A stretch of DNA of 64,000 nt, taken from contig CBDBPN010000003.1 in the NCBI GenBank assembly GCA_965208745.1, positions 1,488,001-1,552,000 of the forward strand, read 5' to 3'. The translations under genes were made by a program, and so were the position numbers. This document shows, one piece after another, positions 17,378 through 24,529 of this stretch. This DNA is from VXNE01 sp965208745. GTDB lineage: Bacteria > Pseudomonadota > Gammaproteobacteria > Pseudomonadales > Azotimanducaceae. The notes beneath the pieces were generated by a model. The model did not search any database. It had not been told where the DNA came from and saw nothing but the letters and a program-made list of their open reading frames with translations. Within the stretch, counting starts at the first letter, position 1. Every line of letters starts with the position of its first letter.

Positions 17378-18247
17378 ATGAATGCAACCGTCCCGCAGGA
17401 AACGTCCAAGGAGATCGTCCACGTCGGCGCCGAGACGCCCGTCGAAGACATGCTCGCAATCTACCGGCGCGACGGCGCGCTGATCGTGGACGGCCTCGCA
17501 GACGAAGACACCGTCGCCACGCTCCGGGCCCAGCTGCGCGGACCCCTGGAGCGCGCCGGCACGCACGAGGGGTTTCTTGGCGGTAGAACCGCGCGCGCGG
17601 GCGCGCTCATCGCCGAGGTCCCGGCCTGCCGGCCGCTCGTGATCCATCCCGTGATCCTCGATCTCCTGACCGGCATCTTCGGTCGCCTGTCGCGCGTCCA
17701 GGTGACCGCGACGCAGGCCATCGCGGTGCATCCCGGCGAACCGGACCAGATGCTGCACCGCGACCGCTGGGTCTGGCGGGCCCTGCCGCTCGCGCCCGAC
17801 TACGAATGCGTCGTCAACTGCATCTGGGCCATCGACAACTTCACGGCGTCCGCGGGCGCCACGCGCATCGTCCCGCGCAGCCGCGACCTTCCCGACCCGC
17901 AGGACATCAGAGGCGACGAGGACGGCGAACTCGTGCTGCCCGACGGCACGACGGTGTCCAGTCACGGCCCGGTCGCGGCCGAGATGTCGCCCGGAGCCGT
18001 GGTGATCTACGGCGGGACGACCTACCACGGCGCGGGGGCGAACAACACGGATCTACCCCGGGTCGGCATGGCGCTCGCGTACGCCGCCAACGTGCTCCGC
18101 CAAGAGGAGAACCAATACCTGGTCGTGCCTCCGGAGGTCGCGCGGGAACTGCCCGAGACGCTGCAGAAGCTCGTCGGGTACGAACTCGGTCACTACGCGC
18201 TCGGGTTCGTGAACGGGATGCAGTCGCCTATGACGCTGCTGCGGTAG
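17378..18247 (+). CDS. Phytanoyl-CoA dioxygenase (PhyH) family protein, 289 aa
   Basis: Non-haem Fe(II)/2-oxoglutarate-dependent dioxygenase. The iron-binding H-x-D is HRDRW (His127, Asp129); the distal His lies in YGGTTYHGAGANN, and the following RVGMALAY supplies the Arg for 2-oxoglutarate. QMLHRDRWVWR and AIDNFTASAGATRIVPRS match the family core. The ATG at 17378 follows a GCAGGAG site. PhyH-like enzymes hydroxylate lipids or natural products. The 3' end overlaps the relic toxin gene on the other strand. Confidence 0.88.
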   Translation: MNATVPQETSKEIVHVGAETPVEDMLAIYRRDGALIVDGLADEDTVATLRAQLRGPLERAGTHEGFLGGRTARAGALIAEVPACRPLVIHPVILDLLTGIFGRLSRVQVTATQAIAVHPGEPDQMLHRDRWVWRALPLAPDYECVVNCIWAIDNFTASAGATRIVPRSRDLPDPQDIRGDEDGELVLPDGTTVSSHGPVAAEMSPGAVVIYGGTTYHGAGANNTDLPRVGMALAYAANVLRQEENQYLVVPPEVARELPETLQKLVGYELGHYALGFVNGMQSPMTLLR

Positions 18248-18395
18248 CGCCCGCGGTCATGCCGCCGGTAGGGGACCGTGCTCGCATGGCCAGGGAACCG
18301 ACACGGGTTCCGGTCAGCACATCGCGGGCGCGCTCATGGAAAGGCATCTCGGGCCGATGCGCATAGACGAGCAGGTTCGTATCGATCGCAAGCAC
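18228..18395 (-). pseudogene. Truncated PIN-domain (VapC-like) toxin relic
   Basis: The first 30 or so residues (VLAIDTNLLVYAHRPEMPFHERARDVLTG) are a good PIN-domain N-terminus with the first active-site Asp in AIDTNLL. Beyond that the frame loses family resemblance and stops inside the 3' end of the PhyH gene. Three of the usual four acidic residues are missing, so it cannot be an active RNase. It follows a frameshifted antitoxin relic in the normal vapB-vapC order. Confidence 0.7.
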
Positions 18396-18398
18396 GCG

Positions 18399-18620
18399 CC
18401 GTGCTCGCGGTGGACCTCGTCCCGGATCCGGTTCCACGCTGCGCCCTCGAACTCGGCCGTCAGGCCGCTGACCCGGTAGGTCGGAAAGTCCAGACGCGGC
18501 GTCACCGTCCTCCGGCGGGTTTCCAGGGTGCGCTGCAGGCCCTCCTCGACCAACCCCGGAGCGTGGTCCCCTCCCTCCGGGCCACGCTCCGAACCTGCTC
18601 AGGCAACTCGTCGGGAAGCT
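18399..18620 (-). pseudogene. Frameshifted VapB-like antitoxin relic
   Basis: Reading from 18620 downward gives LELPDELPEQVRSVARREG, a typical VapB start. A one-base deletion in CTCCGGGGTTGGTC (about 18560) then shifts the frame to LVEEGLQRTLETRRRTV and LDFPTYRVSGLTAEF, again VapB-like. The start codon is missing because a short palindromic element abuts the gene at 18621, a few codons into the expected N-terminus. With the truncated PIN gene downstream this is a dead toxin-antitoxin locus. Confidence 0.65.
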
Positions 18621-18786
18621 CTAGTGTGCTGTGTCACGAATGACTTTGTGTTTGCGGTAGCGCATTTTCGTCGCTGGCAAGGCGCGTCCGACGAACAGTG
18701 GCAGGCCCCACGTGAGGAGGCGCAACGCCGCCAGCGGCGAAAAGGCGCAGCGCAAACGCGAAGGTATTCGTGACACAGCGCACCAG
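18621..18786. mobile_element. MITE-like palindromic element A (166 bp)
   Basis: The ends are inverted repeats of 21 bp with two mismatches: CTAGTGTGCTGTGTCACGAA at 18621-18640 and CTGGTGCGCTGTGTCACGAA reading inward from 18786. Inner arms also pair (GCGCATTTTCGTCGCTGGC against GCCAGCGGCGAAAAGGCGC), so the whole element can fold into one long stem. It encodes no protein. The outer CTAG and the core TCGCTGGCAAGGCGCG recur in element B at 56820-57029, indicating one family of non-autonomous elements. Confidence 0.7.
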
Positions 18787-18803
18787 GGCGGTCTTCAGAC
18801 GGG

Positions 18804-19199
18804 TTACCCGTCGAGTCCGGACACGCCCAGGACATGACTCTCGACCACCCCCAGGCGTGCGTCGATCCGGGCCTGCCCCTCCTCCAGCTTGTCGATCTTG
18901 CTGCTCAACTTGGCATCCACGGCCTGAATCTCACCGCTCAACTTGGCATCCACGGCCCGAATCTCAGCGCTCAACTTGGCATCAACGGCCCGAATCTCAG
19001 CGCTCAGCTTGGCGTCCACGGCTCGAATCTCACTGCTCAGGCTGGCCTCGACGCCCCCCATCTCGGCCCGGAGACCCTGGATGTCGCCGCGGTGCCATCC
19101 GGAGACGGTGAGCACCAAGGCACCGATGGCGGTCGCCGAGCCGATGATCGCCCAGAACTCGGAACTCAGGCCCACAAGCGGCGCGGTTCGGTTCGGCAT
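18804..19199 (-). CDS. Membrane-anchored coiled-coil protein with 11-residue repeats (131 aa)
   Basis: I do not recognise a named family. An N-terminal hydrophobic helix (about residues 13-33, FWAIIGSATAIGALVLTVSG) is followed by a long uninterrupted helix built from four to five copies of the 11-residue unit LSAEIRAVDAK, then a degenerate repeat (LSSKIDKLEEG). An 11-residue period implies a right-handed or straight coiled coil, probably a trimer or tetramer projecting from the membrane. The start is the ATG at 19199 (ribosome site GAGGGAG); a GTG at 19208 is possible. The repeats are nearly identical at DNA level. Confidence 0.7.
   Translation of the reverse strand: MPNRTAPLVGLSSEFWAIIGSATAIGALVLTVSGWHRGDIQGLRAEMGGVEASLSSEIRAVDAKLSAEIRAVDAKLSAEIRAVDAKLSGEIQAVDAKLSSKIDKLEEGQARIDARLGVVESHVLGVSGLDG
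18904..19035. repeat. Tandem 33-bp repeat (four units)
   Basis: Units begin at 18904, 18937, 18970 and 19003 with CTCAACTTGGCATCCACGGC or a close variant; a diverged fifth begins at 19036. They encode the 11-residue coiled-coil units of the gene on the minus strand. Low divergence suggests recent expansion or ongoing copy-number change. Confidence 0.85.
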
Positions 19200-19447
19200 G
19201 TCGCACACTCCCTCGGCAACAGCTTGTTCCGGCCGATTCTACCGCCACCACGTCCCGCGCGAGGGCCCACTTGTGCGCCTGGAACCCCGTTACACGTGCG
19301 CCCGGGCGTCGTCAACGTGTGGGATTTCTCGGAAAGTTCCGCCGCCACGTCACGGGGAGCACATGCGCGCCGAAATCCGCCGCCGTGCGGTCGATGGGGA
19401 TGGCGGGAAAGTTGCTCACACGTTGGCGAAAGGGAGTGAGAGGGCCG

Positions 19448-20521
19448 CTACGCCAGCGACGCCGCGAAGCCCTGGATGTCGCGGACCGTGGCGCGGCAGA
19501 CGTGGGGCAGCGCACCCCAGTACTCCGTGTCGCCACCGTGGTGCGTGCCGTTGACGGTGCGGCTGATCGTCGGGACGCCCGCCGCCATGAGCTTGCGCGC
19601 GTAGATGAGTCCTTCGTCACGCAGGTTGTCGAGTTCGTTCACGGACACGGTGTGCGGGGGCAGGCCGACCAGGTCGTCCGGCGTTGCGTGGTAGGGCCAG
19701 GCCAGCGGGTTCCGCGCGTTGGCTCCGCCCGGGTCGTAGGCCGTGGCCCATTGCTGCGTCAGCTTCGCGACGCCCATCAGGTCGTTCTCCACCGCCGAGA
19801 CGAGCTCCGGGGGCGGGGGATCGTAGGTTCCCGAGATGTAGGGGCAGCACGAGTAGACGCCGGCGATCTGCTCGATCCAACCCTCGCGGTTGGCCTTGAG
19901 CGCGGTGGCCAGGCAGAGGTTGCCGCCACCCGATTCGCCCGAGATCACCAGGTTTCCGATGCCGAGCGCATCCCGGTTCCGGTAGGCCCACTGAGTGGCG
20001 CTCGCGCAATCGTCGAGGCCGGCGGGGAAGGGATGGTTGCCGAGCTTGCCCGCCGCATTGCGGAACTCGACGCCGATGACGCACAGCCCGCTCGCCGCTA
20101 GTTCATCCCGCCACCGCACGTACTGCGGATCGCGCGCGCTCATCAGGACCATGCCGCCGCCGTGCGTGTGCAGGATGGCGGGCAGCACTCCAGTCCTCCC
20201 CTCGGGCTCATGGATGTACAGGCGGATCTCGTTGCCATCGACGCCTTCGGTGGCCTCGCTGCGACGGGCCACGCCAGGGACGGGCGGGAGGCTTGCGAAT
20301 ATCTCCGCATAGAGCGCATCGCTCATGGACTCGGCTTCGGCAATGCCGTCGAGGATCTCCCCAAGCGAAGGATCGTGATCCGTGGTGGCCATCTCACCCC
20401 AGTCGGAGATCCCGTACGTCTCGAGCACTTCCCGCAGACGCGGGTCGAGCCGCGGGTCGGTGGCGAGGGTCAGGGTCGGATCGCCCAGTCTGCCGGGCAG
20501 GTAGGAAGAGGATGCGGTCAC
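19448..20521 (-). CDS. Alpha/beta hydrolase, hormone-sensitive-lipase family esterase (357 aa)
   Basis: HSL-family carboxylesterase. The oxyanion-hole motif is HTHGGGMV (HGGG at 120-123) and the nucleophile elbow is GESGGG (Ser197). NELDNLRDEGLIYA and GTHHGGD near the C-terminus would supply the Asp and His. An N-terminal cap region (about 1-80) is present and length fits. It is the last gene of a five-gene minus-strand run after the PNPOx-like and Rieske genes, with a 37-bp gap, so it probably hydrolyses an ester or lactone in that pathway. Confidence 0.9.
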   Translation of the reverse strand: MTASSSYLPGRLGDPTLTLATDPRLDPRLREVLETYGISDWGEMATTDHDPSLGEILDGIAEAESMSDALYAEIFASLPPVPGVARRSEATEGVDGNEIRLYIHEPEGRTGVLPAILHTHGGGMVLMSARDPQYVRWRDELAASGLCVIGVEFRNAAGKLGNHPFPAGLDDCASATQWAYRNRDALGIGNLVISGESGGGNLCLATALKANREGWIEQIAGVYSCCPYISGTYDPPPPELVSAVENDLMGVAKLTQQWATAYDPGGANARNPLAWPYHATPDDLVGLPPHTVSVNELDNLRDEGLIYARKLMAAGVPTISRTVNGTHHGGDTEYWGALPHVCRATVRDIQGFAASLA

Positions 20522-20558
20522 TCGCGTACGTTCTCCGAAACGTCGTCAGGGAAGTCGG

Positions 20559-21068
20559 CTACATCACGGCGGGTTCCGGCGACTCCAGCCCGAGGCTCTG
20601 CATCATCAGGTCGTTCCAGTCGGACGTGAACAGGCGTTCCGGCTTGATCTCGAGCCAAACCATACCCGGCGCCGCCACCATCTGCGCGGTGCGCCGTTCC
20701 AGGTTGTACGTGCCGAGCTTGCGCATGAGCCGTGCGGCCATCTCTTCGTGCACCGCCGGGTCCTCGTGCACCGTGCACACCCCGCGCAGGCTGATGCAGC
20801 GGTCCCGTCCGAGCCCGGTCCCGAGGACCGACACGACGATGCACATGTTCGGGTTGCGCCGAATCGCCGCCATGCGCGGCAAGTCGCTCGGACTGCCTAT
20901 CCAGACGCTGCCGTCGTGCCAGACGAAGGAAACCATCGTCCCGGCGCTGTTGCCGTCCCGGGTGTTCCAGATCATCGTGCATTCCCGTTGGGTCTCGAGG
21001 ATCTGCTCCATCAGTTCGGGCGTCAGTAGTTTGGCGCCCATGCGTGGGGAGTTGCCTTCGTCCTTCAT
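20559..21068 (-). CDS. Pyridoxamine 5'-phosphate oxidase-like FMN/F420-binding protein (169 aa)
   Basis: Split-barrel flavin-binding fold. Seen: GNSAGTMVSFVWHDGSVWIGSPSDLPRMAAIRRNPNMCIVVS, the usual strand-loop-helix that binds the flavin phosphate, and RGVCTVHEDP. ATG at 21068 overlaps the Rieske stop (ATGA), giving tight coupling. Such proteins act as small reductases or pyridoxine-like oxidases. Here it could reduce an intermediate or supply a flavin-based redox step to the oxygenase; no ferredoxin or reductase gene is otherwise present. Confidence 0.85.
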   Translation of the reverse strand: MKDEGNSPRMGAKLLTPELMEQILETQRECTMIWNTRDGNSAGTMVSFVWHDGSVWIGSPSDLPRMAAIRRNPNMCIVVSVLGTGLGRDRCISLRGVCTVHEDPAVHEEMAARLMRKLGTYNLERRTAQMVAAPGMVWLEIKPERLFTSDWNDLMMQSLGLESPEPAVM

Positions 21069-22234
21069 GCGCTCTTGCCTCCGATTGCGGTGAGCAGCCG
21101 ACGCGCCAGCCACCGGTGCGTGGCGATGGCGGGGCCTTCCTGCAGCGGGCTCATCAGCCCGGGCCCGGCCCGGCTCGAGCGGACCGCACGCGAGATGCCC
21201 CGGTCGAATACCGTCGAGTCCTGGAAGTTGATCCTGTTCGGCCCCTCGGGGTCCGTTCGTTGCTCCGGCGTGTACTCCTCGGCAGCGAACTCGGGAGGCG
21301 CCACGCTGAACATGGCGACCCGCGTCCGATCGACCGAGATGGGCCAGTTCGCCTGGATGCTGAGCATGGCAGGTGTCGGCATCAGGAAGTTGGCCGGAAA
21401 CGTAATGGTCATCTCGAACGCCGGACGTCTCCGGCCGACCATGCCGATCTCGTCCTTGTCGGGCTCGAAGCCGTACCACCTGGTGTAGTACTCGAGGTCG
21501 AGGCCGAGCACCTGCCGGGACCAGTACTCGCCGCATGTCGTCGGCTCCGTCATGGAGAGTGGTTCGTAGACCCGCATCGCCTCCGGGTGCACTCCTGGGC
21601 CGTGGTAGACGTCACCGTTCTCCATCGCCTGCTTCCAGTTCGTGTTCCACACGTCGACAAAGACGTTGTTGCAGACGAGGTCCTCCCGGTCGCAGAACCG
21701 GAAGTGGGGCGCCAGGCCCTCGAGTCGTGGCGCAAGCGGTTCCGCGTCGTCGTCGAAGTTCACGAAGACGATGCCGTTCCAGACCTCCACCCGGAACTCG
21801 GGGAGCGCGATCCGCGCCTTGTCGAACGCCGTGTTGTCCGCCATGAAGGGCGCGCCGGCGAGCTTGCCGTCGAGCCCGTAGGTCCACAGGTGGTATGGGC
21901 ACTGGAAACGCTTCACGTTGCCGCGCTCCCCGTCCTGCGTGACGGGAACGGCGCGGTGCCGGCAGACCGACGAAAGGGCCCGGACCTTCCGGTCCTCGCC
22001 CCGCACGAACACGATCGGCTCGCCCAGGATCTCCCACGCGAAGTAGTCGCCCGGTTGCTTCAGCCACGCCGTGTGCCCGACCGCGATCCACTCCTTCCTC
22101 CAGACGTGTTCGAGTTCCAGCTCGTACACCTCGGGCGAGTAATAGTGGAAGAGGTCCGGCGTTCGCGGTTGATCGTTCGGAGTCGCGAGATAGGCTTCGA
22201 GCGACTCGCGGATCTGCTCAAGCCCCGATCTCAT
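21065..22234 (-). CDS. Rieske non-haem iron oxygenase, alpha subunit (389 aa)
   Basis: Terminal oxygenase of a ring-hydroxylating or O-demethylating system. The Rieske [2Fe-2S] ligands are Cys91 and His93 (CRHR) and Cys112 and His115 (CPYH). The mononuclear iron site follows in NWKQAMENGDVYHGPGVH, with Asp208, His211 and His216 in the expected spacing. No beta subunit is adjacent, consistent with an alpha-only (alpha3) type. It is preceded by a cupin gene and overlaps the PNPOx-like gene. Electron-transfer partners must come from elsewhere or from the PNPOx-like protein. The substrate is unknown. Confidence 0.93.
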   Translation of the reverse strand: MRSGLEQIRESLEAYLATPNDQPRTPDLFHYYSPEVYELELEHVWRKEWIAVGHTAWLKQPGDYFAWEILGEPIVFVRGEDRKVRALSSVCRHRAVPVTQDGERGNVKRFQCPYHLWTYGLDGKLAGAPFMADNTAFDKARIALPEFRVEVWNGIVFVNFDDDAEPLAPRLEGLAPHFRFCDREDLVCNNVFVDVWNTNWKQAMENGDVYHGPGVHPEAMRVYEPLSMTEPTTCGEYWSRQVLGLDLEYYTRWYGFEPDKDEIGMVGRRRPAFEMTITFPANFLMPTPAMLSIQANWPISVDRTRVAMFSVAPPEFAAEEYTPEQRTDPEGPNRINFQDSTVFDRGISRAVRSSRAGPGLMSPLQEGPAIATHRWLARRLLTAIGGKSA

Positions 22235-22269
22235 GGTGTTCTCCGCCTGACGTTCCCCGGGCGCACGGG

Positions 22270-22698
22270 TCAGGAATCCGCCAGTTCCGCCGCGCGCCAG
22301 GTCTCGTACTCCATGGCCACGAGTTCCCGATACGGGTCCCCCGCCATCTCCCAGGTACCGCTGAAGCCCTTGGGCAAGACTACGTGGCCTCCCGCCTCCG
22401 TTTCCATGGACGTTCCACCCGCAGGCGTCAGGATCAGCTTGCCCTCGAGCACGTGTATGTACTCATCGTAACCGTAGTCCCCGAGCTCGAACTTGCCGGG
22501 CGAGGACTCGTACACGATCATGACGATGTCCCCCTGGAACACCAGGCTCACCCTGGGCTCGCGCTCGGCCGGTACGACGATGCGCCGTGGATTCCCGGCC
22601 GGGTTCGCCACTGCGACCGGAACCTCCACGAGGTCTCCGCCGGCCAGTTTGACCGGGTCTATGCGCAGGGGCGCGCCTTGCAGCTTCTTCCGTTGCAT
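22270..22698 (-). CDS. Cupin-domain protein (142 aa)
   Basis: Small single-domain cupin. Residues GDYGYDEYIHVLEGKLILTP match cupin motif 1 (G-x5-H-x-H-like with E and G), and GGHVVLPKGFSGTWEM matches motif 2. The metal-ligand histidines are partly replaced (DEYIH), so catalysis is not assured; it may be an isomerase, a dioxygenase or a ligand-binding protein. ATG 22698 follows CCGGAGGCG. It is the second gene of the Rieske operon, 36 bp before the oxygenase. Confidence 0.82.
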   Translation of the reverse strand: MQRKKLQGAPLRIDPVKLAGGDLVEVPVAVANPAGNPRRIVVPAEREPRVSLVFQGDIVMIVYESSPGKFELGDYGYDEYIHVLEGKLILTPAGGTSMETEAGGHVVLPKGFSGTWEMAGDPYRELVAMEYETWRAAELADS

Positions 22699-22726
22699 GT
22701 TTCGCCTCCGGTTTCTTGCATCGCGT

Positions 22727-23908
22727 TCAAGCGTGGTCGCCAAGTCCCACCGCCGGCTCGCCCGGCGCCCACCGCGACAGGACCGGAACGATGACAAACA
22801 GGCTCGCCAGCAACGCCAGGGAGCCGCCATAGATCATCGGGCTGTAACTGCCCTGCACGAGCATGAAACTCGCCGCGGCCGGTCCCACGGCGCCACCCGC
22901 ATAGAAGAGCAGGTTGGCTGCGTTGACCAGCCTCCCCGAGGCATCCACCTTGGCGAACAGGCCGAAAAAGAACGTCAGCGCGACGTTGCCGGCGACGTAG
23001 GAAACCACGGTCGCCGCCACGTAGGCGGCCGGGGTGTAGAACAGCGCCACGGCGTAGCCGAGCCCCATGATCGAAAAGCCGCCTATCAGGGCGGTGGCGT
23101 CGCCCACCTTGCCGTCCATCCAGGCGGCCAGCGCACCCCCGAGCATGCCGCTGACGGCCCCCACGGACAGGACCAGAGCGATGCCCCAGGGGCCCAGCCC
23201 CGAATCGACGCCGATGCGCTCCCAGTATGCCCAGTAGGCGCCGGCCACCGTGGACTGAACGAACAGGCCCAATGCCAAGAGCAGCACGGGCACCGTCAAC
23301 ATGCCCAGGAGGCCGAGTTGCGCGGACGGGACGTCCTCCTGGCGGCCGTATCGGGGGAACCACGCCAGGGCGATAACCAGCGCCACCAGCGAGACCGCCG
23401 CAATGCCGAGGAAGGGCCCTGTCATACCGGAGTACTCCAGCAAGGCGGGCATTCCCAGGAACCAGACGAGGCCCGACCCAGACATGCTGGCCATGACGAT
23501 CCCGTAGACACGCGTGGGCCGTTCCACCCTCGAGACGGCCGCATACACCGCACCCAGGATCACTCCCGCCGCCAGTCCGGTGACGACGCGCGTGACGATC
23601 ATCAGCGTCGTGCTCTCGAGCCACGCGGCGAGAAAGTCGGAGAGGACGGCCACCAGGGCGGCCGAGAGCACCGTCGTGCGCAGGTTCCAGCGATGTACGG
23701 TGATGGCCGCGACCCATAGCATCCCCATCGTCGCGAACAGTTGCAGCGACGAGATCTGTCCCGCCAGCTCCGGGGACCAGCCGAAGTCGTCGACAAAACC
23801 GCCGACGAGAAACGGCATGGCGTTCCAGTACGCGACTCCCGCCACGCTCAAGGCCACCAGGGTGACGATCGACCGCAGCTCGCTGACGCCGCTCTCCTCT
23901 GTCGTCAT
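22727..23908 (-). CDS. MFS transporter (393 aa)
   Basis: Twelve-helix major facilitator at the head of the Rieske operon. Helix 1 (IVTLVALSVAGVAYWNAMPFLVGG) and a weak motif A after helix 2 (VAAITVHRWNLRTTV) are visible; a second amphipathic loop (RYGRQEDVPSAQ) separates the two halves. Position before cupin and oxygenase genes suggests it imports their substrate or exports a product. Its 5' flank contains the left edge of the mobile island, so the operon promoter probably lies in 23909-24000. Confidence 0.87.
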   Translation of the reverse strand: MTTEESGVSELRSIVTLVALSVAGVAYWNAMPFLVGGFVDDFGWSPELAGQISSLQLFATMGMLWVAAITVHRWNLRTTVLSAALVAVLSDFLAAWLESTTLMIVTRVVTGLAAGVILGAVYAAVSRVERPTRVYGIVMASMSGSGLVWFLGMPALLEYSGMTGPFLGIAAVSLVALVIALAWFPRYGRQEDVPSAQLGLLGMLTVPVLLLALGLFVQSTVAGAYWAYWERIGVDSGLGPWGIALVLSVGAVSGMLGGALAAWMDGKVGDATALIGGFSIMGLGYAVALFYTPAAYVAATVVSYVAGNVALTFFFGLFAKVDASGRLVNAANLLFYAGGAVGPAAASFMLVQGSYSPMIYGGSLALLASLFVIVPVLSRWAPGEPAVGLGDHA

Positions 23909-24181
23909 GTCAGGTCCGTCTCATGCGCGGGAGGATATCCCGAAGGCGACCGTAGGGGAGGGCTTGTCCGAGACAGGCTGCATTCAACTCGCTGATTTAA
24001 CTGGATTTAGGGACATCTGTCCACTACCGATTACTGCATGGGTTGCTGGTTGGCGAGCCGTGAGAAATGGGGCGTCTGGCTACGCTGGGCGCGTAAGCGT
24101 TCCGTCGTCGCGGTATGCCGCCCACGATCTCGACCCCGCATGCGCCGGGCATCGGTGTGGCGGGCGAGACCATGGATGTAG

Positions 24182-24320
24182 CGGAAGCAACTCGACCGCT
24201 ACCTCTGCGAATTCCCCGGCCGTCACAACACGCGCGGCCTCGACGCCCTTGAGCAGATGCGCACCGTTGCCCGCGGTATGGTCGGGAAAACGCCTGCGCT
24301 ATGTCGATCTGGTGGCTTAA
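24182..24320 (+). pseudogene. IS1595-type transposase C-terminal relic
   Basis: Translation gives RKQLDRYLCEFPGRHNTR and LDALEQMRTVARGMVG, then after a one-base insertion (GGGAAAACG) KRLRYVDLVA and a stop. This matches the end of ISXO2/IS1595-type DDE transposases (RY-x-x-EF-x-x-R-x-NTR). No upstream catalytic domain is recognisable; 23909-24181 holds no gene I can identify. It marks the left edge of the mobile island. Confidence 0.6.
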
Positions 24321-24330
24321 GGCGATGGGC

Positions 24331-24529
24331 TCACAAGAGGTGCAGGAGTTCGAGCAGTAGCCGCCGAAGCCGTTCGCCGGAGTCGAAGATGACATCCGTG
24401 CTATCGCGGAACTCAGAATCCGGTTCGAGGTTGCCTGCAAGAACTTCTGGATCAAACTTCGCCGCCAGATCGCGAACAAGGTCAGGATTGCCATGCGCGA
24501 GTACCAGAGCTAAAGCAAGCCGCTCTAGC
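24331..24529 (-). pseudogene. 3' part of a 91-aa ORF split by an IS1634-type element
   Basis: Removing the IS at 24530-26485 and one copy of its TCTAGC duplication joins this segment to 26486-26568 in frame, with no stop until TGA at 24331-24333. The restored C-terminal part reads LERLALALVLAHGNPDLVRD, then LAAKFDPEVLAG, and ends RRLLLELLHLL. I do not recognise the family; it looks helical and cytoplasmic. It lies downstream of the integrase relic on the same strand. Confidence 0.6.

Noticed and set aside
18528..18773. Small plus-strand frame inside the palindromic element at 18.6 kb as a gene
   Set aside because: The sequence is better explained by the element's inverted arms; no start signal and no recognisable domain.
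18904..19035. 33-bp tandem repeats as a CRISPR array
   Set aside because: Units are directly adjacent with no spacers and encode a regular 11-residue coiled coil.
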